This document shows positions 1-6,754 of a DNA stretch of 12,057 nt, piece by piece. Origin of the DNA: Chrysochromulina parva (lineage: Eukaryota; Haptophyta; Prymnesiales; Chrysochromulinaceae); contig PJAB01001813.1 of assembly GCA_002887195.1 (NCBI GenBank), forward strand, positions 1 to 12,057, in the 5' to 3' direction. A program made the position numbers and the translations under genes. Under the pieces are notes generated by a model that was given only the letters and a program-made list of their open reading frames with translations, had not been told where the DNA came from and ran no database searches. Within the stretch, counting starts at the first letter, position 1, and the number at the start of each line of letters is the position of its first letter.

Positions 1-1243
1 CAATGAGCGAGGCGACCGATGGCGCTGGGCCGCGCCGAACAGCCTGCATGAGCGGCACAGCCTGCACAGCCGGCATGAGCGGCACGAGCGGCACGAGCGG
101 CACGGCATGCACGGGCGGCATGAGCGAGACGACATGCACGGGCGGCACGAGCGAGACGACATGCACGGGTGGCGCGGGCGGCACGGCATGCACGGGCGGC
201 ATGAGCGACGCAGACGGTACGGGTGACCCCGCCTGCATGGGCTTGGGCGGAGACGGCGGCGCGGGCGGGCGCGCACACGCCGGCGCGACCACGCTAGAGG
301 GTGGCGTGACCACGCCAGAGGGGAGCGCGACCGCGCCAGAGGGGGGCGCGACCGCGCTAGAGGGGGGCGCGACCGCGCCAGAGGGGGGCAAGACCGCGCC
401 AGAGGGGGGCGCGCCCGCGCCAGAGGGGGGCGCGCCCACGCTAGAGGACGCGGCCGCGCACGCCGCTACGGCCTCCAGGCATTGACGCTTGGCCGGAGAT
501 CTCGGAGATTTCGGCTTGGTTCTTCGCGCGTGTGCCTTCGCAGCAGCGTCTTCTGCTAGCTGCGCAGCAAAGTCCAGCGGTGCTTCGTAAGCCATCGCCT
601 CATCCATCGCCTCGGCATGCTTCACAACGCTCGGCGTGCCTGCATCCTCGCACTTGACGAATCCTTGCTCTTCTCTGCGAGCCGCTTTTTCCATGCACTT
701 CTCTGCCAGCCGCCGGAGGGCATCACAGAGCTTCGGGTCGTACGCGTTCGGGTTGAATCCATCGATGAGGTTCCCCAAGCCCTCAATGTCGGACATGAAT
801 TCTTTCGTACGCCACGCCCCGAAATTCGGCAACTTTATCTCGCTCCACTTCTCGGTTAAGATCGTCCGCGCATACTTCACCACCTTGGAGAGCTTGCTTC
901 CGAGCGGGGCTGGCTTCTCCTCCTCCGAGAAGCGGCACTCTTCTGCAATGCGACGCCACAGCGCCTGCACCGTCGAGTTGCCATCGGCAGCTTTCTTGCC
1001 GCAGCCTTCTTCAATGATGTGTGGGTTCCTTCGTGCGTACACCAGTGCGACTGCCACTTCGAAACGAACCTCGTCTTTAACCTTGTCGTTGATCACAGAC
1101 GTCATGTCACCGGCCTTGATCACCTTCATACATAGCTCGTCAAAGTCAGACGGCCCAGCCGAGGGGGGCGGGAGCGACGCGCGCGGCGGAGAGTCGAAGG
1201 CGGCTGGATACGGCCACTCGTTGGGCTCTTCATTCCACTCCAT
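1..1243 (-). CDS. Unknown protein, partial (C-terminus off left edge), with repetitive C-terminal region
   Basis: I translated the minus strand by hand from the ATG at 1243 and found no stop in 414 codons to the window edge, so the 3' end is missing. An in-frame TAG lies about 70 nt upstream of that ATG, with no other ATG between. Residues 1 to about 250 have a mixed, protein-like composition: an acidic, Trp- and Pro-containing start (MEWNEEPNEWPYP), then probable helices rich in Lys, Glu and Val (for example VVKYARTILTEKW), then a basic stretch (RRTKPKSPRSPAKR). After that the protein becomes low complexity: a 7-residue Pro/Ser/Gly/Ala/Val unit, then a 9-residue unit of the VVSLVPPVH type. 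I recognise no family. The plus-strand frames over this region (3-485, 636-1298) have Ser/Arg/Thr/Gly-rich shadow composition. The low-complexity part might be intronic or untranslated. It diverges from the Mpv17-like gene. Confidence 0.55.
   Translation of the reverse strand, partial: MEWNEEPNEWPYPAAFDSPPRASLPPPSAGPSDFDELCMKVIKAGDMTSVINDKVKDEVRFEVAVALVYARRNPHIIEEGCGKKAADGNSTVQALWRRIAEECRFSEEEKPAPLGSKLSKVVKYARTILTEKWSEIKLPNFGAWRTKEFMSDIEGLGNLIDGFNPNAYDPKLCDALRRLAEKCMEKAARREEQGFVKCEDAGTPSVVKHAEAMDEAMAYEAPLDFAAQLAEDAAAKAHARRTKPKSPRSPAKRQCLEAVAACAAASSSVGAPPSGAGAPPSGAVLPPSGAVAPPSSAVAPPSGAVALPSGVVTPPSSVVAPACARPPAPPSPPKPMQAGSPVPSASLMPPVHAVPPAPPVHVVSLVPPVHVVSLMPPVHAVPLVPLVPLMPAVQAVPLMQAVRRGPAPSVASLI
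107..214. repeat. 27 bp tandem repeat, four units
   Basis: Units begin at 107, 134, 161 and 188, each opening with ATGCACGGG. The first two differ at a single base; the third and fourth are more diverged. A 9 bp sub-unit (GGCACGAGC-like) precedes the array at about 71-100. The unit length is a multiple of three, so the minus-strand frame stays open and encodes 9-residue repeats. Confidence 0.8.
288..448. repeat. 21 bp tandem repeat, seven full units plus a partial one
   Basis: Units begin at 288, 309, 330, 351, 372, 393 and 414, with a partial unit from 435. Each has the form ACC(A/G)CGC(C/T)AGAGGGG followed by a GC-rich tail. Twenty-one bases keep the minus-strand frame, giving a 7-residue Pro-Pro-Ser-Gly-Ala-Val-Ala-like unit in the partial protein. 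Confidence 0.85.
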
Positions 1244-1507
1244 CTCGTGCCGCGCTCGAGGCGCACATGAGACGCCGATCAAGAGTAGTGCACGATAGTT
1301 TGCACGATTCTAGAATACGATCGTGCTTTTCCTTTTTTCGAAGGAAGTCGTGTCTAGTCAGGCCTGGCCGCTCTTGACCTGTTGACTTGACTTGACTAGA
1401 CTTGACTTGCATATCTTTTTGATGAAGGGGATGATGTCTGTCTCCTGGCCTGAGCGACTGCGTTCGGTGACGCACGCCGGCATTAGGCTATTCTGAAGAA
1501 ATACGCC
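1244..1507. promoter_or_regulatory. Divergent intergenic spacer (presumed shared promoter)
   Basis: These 264 bases lie between the start codons of the unknown minus-strand gene and the Mpv17-like gene. Visible content: two direct copies of GCACGAT (about 1290 and 1302), the second facing an inverted ATCGTGC at 1320; a short pyrimidine-rich run near 1327-1338; and a TTGAC array at 1382-1409. No core promoter element can be named from sequence alone; the promoter role is inferred from position. Confidence 0.35.
1382..1409. repeat. TTGAC pentamer array
   Basis: Three perfect TTGAC units (1382-1396), one TAGAC variant, then another TTGAC and a partial unit; a single TTGAC also lies at 1374. The same pentamer in the same orientation forms a perfect seven-unit array inside the mannosyltransferase intron at 8491-8525, suggesting a dispersed repeat family. 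Confidence 0.85.
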
Positions 1508-2347
1508 ATGTGGCATCGCCTCGGTAGGGTTGAACAATGGAAGCGCGCCGTTCCCAGTCGAACCCACCTGCGCGTGCTTCGACGGCATTGGCACGATGTT
1601 GCGACACCGGGGCGTTTGGGTGATGCGACGGCATCCGCCCAACTTCCACAAGCATTGCGAGTCTACCTCCGCTTCCTGCACAACCGTCCGTTGGCGGGTG
1701 CTGCAGCAGGATCTGCACTTGCTGCCGCAGCAGGCGACGTGCTCTCGCAGGTCGTGCAGGTGACGGGGTTGGACATGATTGGCGACGCGTACGTGCGGCA
1801 TGACAATCCGTATAGTGCCATGGCAGACTTGGCGTCGCGGCCGCGGCTTGCAGCAGACGCCAGCCCCGAGTATGGCGTGGCGCGGACGGTGCGCTTCGCT
1901 GCCGTCGTGGGCGGGCTCGTCGGGTGCGCGGGCGAGCTTTGGTACCGTCGTCTGCTCGTCTCCTTTCCGGGCTGGACGTATGAAGTCGTGCTCCGTACCA
2001 TTGTCGATCAAGCCCTTTTTGCACCAGCAGTGCTCGGCCTGACAATCGGCGCTGTAACCGCGGCGTCGACGGCTGACTTAGAGTACGCGCGCTTCCGCAT
2101 CCGGCACGACACCATCGACCCTCTCGGCCGGATGTGGACGCTCTGGGGGTGCGGTCTCAGCTTCAGCTACCTGTCGCTGCCCAGCCCGTGGCAGCCGCCG
2201 TTCGCCATGGCGCTTGGTGTCGTGTGGTGTGCGATAGTCTCCACGCGCCTGCATCGCCCGATCGTGGCAGAAGGCGACGATGTTGAACGCAAGGCGTCGC
2301 ACTTGCGCGGGCAGCGCGCGTTCGAGGGCACGGGCAGATCGGATTGA
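1508..2347 (+). CDS. Mpv17/PMP22-family integral membrane protein
   Basis: 279-residue single-exon protein. Residues 1-45 are rich in Arg, Ala, His and Trp with few acids, which could be an organellar targeting peptide. The Mpv17-like part starts near residue 50: a Tyr-Leu...Pro-Leu helix (P61), then the Gly-Asp...Gln signature (G76, D77, Q81). It continues with an ArgThr-x-Arg-Phe, Gly-rich segment and WYRRL (about 125-149), Asp-Gln (167-168) and a C-terminal pair of hydrophobic segments (about 200-250) matching the family's last block. Mpv17/PMP22 proteins sit in mitochondrial, peroxisomal or plastid membranes; some form channels, but substrate is not predictable here. Family members are often about 180-220 residues; the excess is mostly N-terminal. 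The TGA stop lies inside a tandem repeat. Family call is firm, organelle unknown. Confidence 0.82.
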   Translation: MWHRLGRVEQWKRAVPSRTHLRVLRRHWHDVATPGRLGDATASAQLPQALRVYLRFLHNRPLAGAAAGSALAAAAGDVLSQVVQVTGLDMIGDAYVRHDNPYSAMADLASRPRLAADASPEYGVARTVRFAAVVGGLVGCAGELWYRRLLVSFPGWTYEVVLRTIVDQALFAPAVLGLTIGAVTAASTADLEYARFRIRHDTIDPLGRMWTLWGCGLSFSYLSLPSPWQPPFAMALGVVWCAIVSTRLHRPIVAEGDDVERKASHLRGQRAFEGTGRSD

Positions 2348-2393
2348 GATCAGATGGAGGGATCGGATTGAGATCGGATTGAGATCGGGGCTG
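2337..2393. repeat. GATCGGATTGA tandem repeat covering the Mpv17-like stop codon
   Basis: Perfect 11 bp units at 2337-2347, 2361-2371 and 2372-2382, with a diverged 13 bp unit at 2348-2360 and a decayed one from 2383. The stop TGA of the Mpv17-like gene (2345-2347) is the last three bases of the first unit. Confidence 0.85.
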
Positions 2394-2731
2394 CGCGAAG
2401 TCTGAGGCTCGGCCTGCCATTACTACACCACACGCCGAGACGCACAGAGAGGGTTGACCCACATCGCGCGGCATTCGTGTAGGGGTCGGACTAAGGTCGG
2501 ACTCCCGGAGCGAACCCCGCGCGCATTACCGTTAGCGCTTACGAGTTACGTACAATAGACCTCGCAACGCTCAAGCATTAATTGTACAGAAAAAGCCACG
2601 AGGGTGAGAGCCGATTACTATGACGAGGCGCCACACTATTCATAAGTGCGCAATGAAGTGACAAGTGTGAACAAAAGCCCTGAAGCTTCGTGAAGCTGTC
2701 CGATCCGCTCTGTGAACGAGTGTGAATGCGC
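2348..2731. other. Convergent intergenic region (384 bp)
   Basis: This lies between the 3' ends of the Mpv17-like gene and the minus-strand J-domain gene. I see no credible gene. It holds the tail of the GATCGGATTGA array, an AT-richer part around 2525-2660, a small GAAGCTTC/TGAAGCT repeat near 2681-2697, and three TGTGAA motifs (2666, 2711, 2721). A fourth, at 2737, is just inside the J-domain gene's end. Both 3'UTRs probably end here; no polyadenylation signal can be assigned. Confidence 0.5.
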
Positions 2732-3109
2732 TCACCTGTGAATGCGCCGCGCGAATGGGAAGCGTCGCCACCACACCGTCGTCCTCGTCCGCCGCGCCGC
2801 CCGCCTCGCCTCTCCACCCATGTCAATAAGGGCCGCACCCTGCAGCAAACGAGTTCTCTTGGCGGACAGGAACGCTTTCTTGGCACGCGCCGTCTCAAGC
2901 GCCGTCACCGCCCGCGCCTCCGCAGCCGCGCGTTCTCTGCGCTCCTCCTCCATCGCACTCTTCCACAGGGCATACGCACTGCTCCCCACAGGCGGCGGCG
3001 GCGGCGGCAGGTCGCGCAGCTGGCGCGCATGTACGGAGGGACTCAGGAGCTTGCTCGCGCGGGTACGCTCTTCGGCGAGTTCTCTTGCAGCCGCGGCCAG
3101 AACCACTAT

Positions 3110-3169
<60 letters not shown>

Positions 3170-3970
3170 CTCGTCCTCCTCAACCTTATTCTCGCCATCG
3201 TCATCCGCTGCCTCCTCCTCTGCTGCCTCCTCCTCCTCCTCTGCCTCCGCTGCCTCCGCTTCACCTCCCCACGGCTTCAGGCCGACCCGCCGCATCCGCT
3301 GCTCGCCGTCGAATCCGTCATCGGCCGCGTCCTGCCCATTGGCGAGGAGGAACTCGCGGTCGGCCGCGTTCACGCCGTCGAAAAAGTCGCGCACCACCTT
3401 ATCTGGGTCCTGCTCAAACACGGAGTCCTCCTGGTATGACTCCGCCGCGCGAAGGCGCTCGTACCCCATGTCACGGTAGATGGCGTACTTGGCGGGGTCT
3501 CGAAGCGTGAGGAAGGCCAGGCACGTCTGGCGGTACCTCACGACGTCGGCGGCGTACTCCTCGACGCCGATGTAGCGCTCGGGAGCGAGCGGTCGCGTGC
3601 GTGTCGACAACTTGTAGAACTGCGCACGGCAACGTGTGCCGCCTCCAATGATCGTGCCGTCCGCCACGCGGTGGACACCAAGCGCGGCGAACAAGTCGAA
3701 CGCCTCGAGCTTTCGGTACCACGGCTCCTCAAACTCACTCGTGCCATCCTCCTCCTCCTGCTCCTCCTCGGCATAGTCATCCTCGTATCCATCATACTCT
3801 GCCCGGCTCTGCTCATCTATCAGCGTGTCGTACGCTTGCTGTATAGCTCGCCATGAATACGGATCGCCGCCAGAATCAGGATGCAGCGTGGCGACTTTCT
3901 TTCGGTATGCGGCGGCGATGTCGGCTGGCCGCGCGTCTCGAGCAACGCCCAGCGTGCGATAGAGGTCCAT
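2732..3970 (-). CDS. J-domain (DnaJ/Hsp40-type) protein with second degenerate J-like segment
   Basis: 412 residues from the ATG at 3970. Residues 2-62 form a J domain: DLYRTLGV start, helix II with AYRKK, the HPD motif at 30-32, and a helix IV ending SRAEYDG. This domain stimulates Hsp70 ATPase, so the protein is a predicted co-chaperone. After an acidic linker (63-82), residues 91-170 look like a second J fold (FDLFAALGV ... LTLRDPAKYAIYRDMGY) with an insertion and no HPD. Then follow an Ala/Glu tract, a perfect Glu-Asp repeat (about 268-287), a PPPPPP segment and a basic C-terminus. No Cys-rich zinc domain is present, so it is not a type I DnaJ. The frame is open upstream; an ATG at 4024 would add MFRIRHPIH..., a possible mitochondrial presequence. 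The stop overlaps a strong splice-donor-like CAG/GTGAGC, so a further exon is possible. Confidence 0.85.
3110..3169. repeat. (GTCCTC)10 hexanucleotide array in coding sequence
   Basis: Ten perfect GTCCTC units; on the coding (minus) strand this is (GAGGAC)n, encoding alternating Glu-Asp in the acidic region of the J-domain protein. Degenerate CTC/TCC-rich sequence continues to about 3250. Confidence 0.95.
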
Positions 3971-4330
3971 GTTCGTCACGTGTCGGCTGTTGAGGGTGTG
4001 AATTGGGTGTCGAATTCTAAACATTGGCTGTGAATTGGCAGTTTCATTACTCGGAAGGTCTAAGGAAGGGCACTCTCGAGACGTGAAAGTTAGTGCGAAA
4101 ATCACGTGTGAACTGACTAAACAACACGCAAATATTGACCGCCAGGCGCGAGGCAGTAAAGTCGTGGCGAGTAGCGGCCGGCCCGCTCGGATAGACGTAG
4201 GGATTTGTGGCGTGCCGCCCATGCATGATGCCGCTATATTGCATCTTTGCGTGCGAGCGGGTGGTGGCGGCAGGTCGCGAGGACAGGCGAACCCGAGGCT
4301 GACGAAGCCCGAGGCTGATGCCGCGCGCGC
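3971..4330. promoter_or_regulatory. Spacer upstream of the J-domain gene and downstream of DRC9 (360 bp)
   Basis: Contains three TGTGAA motifs (3997, 4029, 4107; TTCACA on the minus strand) and two CACGTG palindromes (3977, 4103; the second overlaps the motif at 4107). The J-domain reading frame is open back to 4222, so part of this may be translated if an upstream ATG is used. The 3' end of the DRC9 transcript must also lie here. No separate gene is supported. Confidence 0.35.
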
Positions 4331-5485
4331 TCACTTCTTCTTCTTGCCCTTGCCCTTTTTGCCCTTCTTGCCGCCGCCCGCCGCCGCTTGACGCTGCTGG
4401 TAGCCGCGCCAGAGCGCCTGGCACTTGGTGGCAGCCCATAGATTTCGCTCCTCCTCCAGCCTGCGCGCGCGCTCCGCCTGTGCCTTGAGTCGTTCGGCCT
4501 CCTCCCGCCGCTGCTTCTCCTCTAGCTCCTTGGCCTCGCGTTCCGTGTAGTCGTTCAGCTTGATCAGGTCCGCCGCTCGCGCCTCTTTGAGCGCCTCGAG
4601 CGCCTGATCCTGCGCCTCGAGATCGTGCTGATACCTCTCCTCCCAAATTTGGACTTCCTTCATCAGGGCCTGGGTCTTCTTCTTGACGAAGTCCTCGGTC
4701 TCGCGGTTCGCGCCGATCTCGATCTCGAGCTCCTTCTTCACGTGCCAAATCTGCTCCTCGAGCTCAGAGGTCTGCGAGTTGTACGCGCGGTTGAGCGATT
4801 GGCCGCGCGCCTTCGCCACCTTGTGCAAGTACTGCGTCTCGATCGACGACTTGGTACGCACGGCAACAAGCTCCTCCTTGAGTTTGGCGATGATCTCGTT
4901 GCGCTCCTCCACCTCCTGCTCGTGCATCTGCTTCTCCGTCGTCAGATCGATCTGCAGCCGCTTGACCGACGCAGAGACCTCCTTCTCCTTGGCGATCACC
5001 TCGCGGATCATCTCGTTGCGCGCCTTCTCCTCCTCGACGGTCGTCGTGAGCGTCGAGAAGGACGACTCGCGCAGCTCGCGCAGCGTCTTTGAGAGCAAGT
5101 TCTGCAGCGACGAGCGCTCCGTCTGGATCTTGGACAGGTTCTCCGCAATGTTCGGATTGCCCTTCAAGTTGCGGCAGAGCTCCATCGTCGACTCGCGCAG
5201 CTTGCGGGCGACATCCTTGACCTGCTCCTGGTTCTCAAGGAACTTGGTCTTGTTAGAGAGCGCCTTGAGCGAGGTCCGCTGCGCGATCAGCTGCTCGTAC
5301 CGTGTCTCGAGCGAGCGCTGCTCCTGGATGATGCGCGTGATCTCATCTCCCACGATCTGTGAGAGCTCGTCCCGATGGGCCATCACGTCGGGCGTGATAG
5401 AGGCAAGGAAGGAGAGCTTCTCGAGCGCCTCCTCCACGATCGCCGATATCCTCGCCGACTCGATGATCGTGAGCTTCGCCGCCAT
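4331..5485 (-). CDS. DRC9: Dynein regulatory complex subunit 9 (IQ motif-containing G) homologue
   Basis: 384 residues from the ATG at 5485, chosen because minus-strand GCCGCCATGG is a strong initiation context; an in-frame ATG at 5578 would add 31 residues. The protein is mostly coiled coil. The N-terminus (RISAIVEEALEKLSFL) and the central block (SSIETQYLHKVAK ... LEEQIWHVKKELEIEIGANRETEDFVKKKTQ split over a long helix) match animal IQCG in order and spacing. So do the later IWEERYQHDLEAQDQALEAL-type segment, the IQ motif near the C-terminus (WAATKCQALWRGY) and the Lys/Gly tail (GGGKKGKKGKGKKKK). DRC9 is part of the nexin-dynein regulatory complex linking axonemal doublets, and the IQ motif is expected to bind calmodulin. 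The motif has Cys where Ile/Val precedes Gln, so binding may be altered. This gene implies that the organism builds a motile flagellum. No intron is visible. Confidence 0.9.
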   Translation of the reverse strand: MAAKLTIIESARISAIVEEALEKLSFLASITPDVMAHRDELSQIVGDEITRIIQEQRSLETRYEQLIAQRTSLKALSNKTKFLENQEQVKDVARKLRESTMELCRNLKGNPNIAENLSKIQTERSSLQNLLSKTLRELRESSFSTLTTTVEEEKARNEMIREVIAKEKEVSASVKRLQIDLTTEKQMHEQEVEERNEIIAKLKEELVAVRTKSSIETQYLHKVAKARGQSLNRAYNSQTSELEEQIWHVKKELEIEIGANRETEDFVKKKTQALMKEVQIWEERYQHDLEAQDQALEALKEARAADLIKLNDYTEREAKELEEKQRREEAERLKAQAERARRLEEERNLWAATKCQALWRGYQQRQAAAGGGKKGKKGKGKKKK

Positions 5486-5700
5486 GGCGGCCGAGTTGGC
5501 GGCCGGGCTAAAGAGGAGCCTTTCCCCTCTCCTGACAACGTCGGAAACGCCCGAAACAGCGCGATAGATCATGAACACACAAGTGTGAATGGAAGGGATT
5601 CGTTATCCCAATACAATGTAAGCGGAGTGAGCAACCCGGTGATAAGCGCCCTGGACAGCTGTGAACCTCAAGGCGCTCTTCTGCTCTCTGCCCCTCACTC
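5486..5700. promoter_or_regulatory. Spacer upstream of DRC9
   Basis: The 215 bases between the DRC9 start and the cyclotransferase stop carry two TGTGAA motifs (5584 and 5660). These lie about 100 and 175 bases upstream of the DRC9 ATG, which also places them 35-117 bases past the cyclotransferase stop. No gene is supported here. Confidence 0.3.
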
Positions 5701-6519
5701 TCACGGGCGCCTCCACGCGGGCTCCTCGACCTCAATCTCGAAGAGCTTCGGCCAGCACTTACCCGTCACAAAGAGGCGGTCGCCGCGCGCATCGTGCGCG
5801 ATGCCGTTGAGCACCTCCTCGTATCCGAGCCGTTGCCTCTCCTCCCGACCTAGCAGCCCCGACAGATCGACGAAGCAGCGTACGGCGCCACTCAATGGGT
5901 CAATAACCGCCAGCCGGTCCTGACGAAACAGATTGGCCCAGAGCTCGCCGTGGATCCATTGCATGTCGTTGATGTCGGCGAGCGGCCGGCCGGCGGCCGT
6001 CACCTCCACCGTCCGCTTCACTTCGATCGCGTCACCCTCTAGGTTGCCGCCGAGCACGTGGATCGTCGACGTGCCGTCGGAGGCGTACAGCGTGCCTCGG
6101 TCGTCGGAGGTGAGCCCCCAGCCCTCGCGCATGCCCGCGGGCATCGGCAGCGTGCGTCGCAGCGCGAGTGTCTTCGCGTCCCGCACAAGGCACACGCCTT
6201 CTCGCCACAAGAGCTGCAGTGCCATGCCGCCGGTGGCGACGGCGAGCCCCTCGCCAAACCACTCGTCGGGTAGTGCGTGGTACTCGAGTACGCGGCCGCT
6301 TCGCAAATCCACGCGCCGCGCCGAGGAAGCGCCATACAGCCCGGTCGATTCGAGTAGTGTGTCACGTCCAGCCTCGTAGTACAGGCCTTGCGTGAATGCG
6401 GATGGGTCGTGCGAAAAGGTGGCACGCACGCGGTGCCGGTAGGTGGGAGGCTGCTCGCGTGGTGCGAAGCTTGCGGCGAGGGATGAAAGGGTGGCCAGGA
6501 GGGCGGCGGGCTGTTTCAT
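5701..6519 (-). CDS. Glutaminyl-peptide (glutamine) cyclotransferase, plant/bacterial type
   Basis: 272 residues. It converts N-terminal Gln of peptides or proteins to pyroglutamate, releasing ammonia. Residues 1-19 are a plausible signal peptide (MKQPAALLATLSSLAASFA), so the enzyme should enter the ER and be secreted or lumenal. Family blocks appear in order: HDPSAFTQGL (37-46), ESTGLYGASSAR, WFGEGLAVA, EGWGLTS, ASDGTSTIHVL, INDMQWIHGELWANLF, LAVIDPLSGAV, and at the C-terminus NGIAHD...RLFVTGKCWPKLFEIEV. These repeats form the five-bladed propeller typical of this class, which is unrelated to the zinc-dependent animal enzyme. The usual NELEWI block reads NDMQWI here. Length is normal and there is no intron. 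It is divergent from the O-mannosyltransferase, another secretory-pathway protein modifier, with 235 bases between start codons. Confidence 0.93.
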   Translation of the reverse strand: MKQPAALLATLSSLAASFAPREQPPTYRHRVRATFSHDPSAFTQGLYYEAGRDTLLESTGLYGASSARRVDLRSGRVLEYHALPDEWFGEGLAVATGGMALQLLWREGVCLVRDAKTLALRRTLPMPAGMREGWGLTSDDRGTLYASDGTSTIHVLGGNLEGDAIEVKRTVEVTAAGRPLADINDMQWIHGELWANLFRQDRLAVIDPLSGAVRCFVDLSGLLGREERQRLGYEEVLNGIAHDARGDRLFVTGKCWPKLFEIEVEEPAWRRP

Positions 6520-6754
6520 TCGGGCGGGCGATTCAGAAAGCGCGAGAGGAGGAAGAGGACACGCATATGACTCGAAGAGGACCCTCGTGAATAATTTGTG
6601 AACTCCGTTACCGGTACCCCTTCGAGAGAATGAGAGCGCCCTAGGCGCGCGCGCGCAGTGCGGATGTGTTTTCCCCTATTCTTGCGAGCACGTGCGGAGG
6701 TTTGTGCGTCGTCGCGTGAACCAATGAGGAACGCCTCGGCCACGAGCGAGAAAG
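6520..6754. promoter_or_regulatory. Divergent promoter region, cyclotransferase / O-mannosyltransferase
   Basis: The 235 bases between two start codons contain CGTGAAT (6586) and TGTGAAC (6597), a TACCGGTACC palindrome (6609-6618), a GC-alternating run (about 6645-6656) and a CACGTG palindrome (6689-6694). TGTGAA recurs near other minus-strand genes and CCGGTA palindromes near other plus-strand genes, so each motif may serve one direction. The role is inferred from position and recurrence. Confidence 0.4.

Noticed and set aside
3..485. Plus-strand 160-residue frame rich in Gly/Thr/Ala/Met
   Set aside because: It is the complement of the minisatellite part of the longer minus-strand frame that continues to 1243; composition is purely repeat-driven.
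636..1298. Plus-strand 220-residue frame
   Set aside because: Ser/Arg-rich shadow composition with no recognisable pattern; the opposite strand gives a better-balanced protein through the same bases.
2578..2898. Minus-strand frame overlapping the end of the J-domain gene
   Set aside because: Arg/Gly-rich shadow in another frame; retained only as a remote possibility if the J-domain gene splices at its end.
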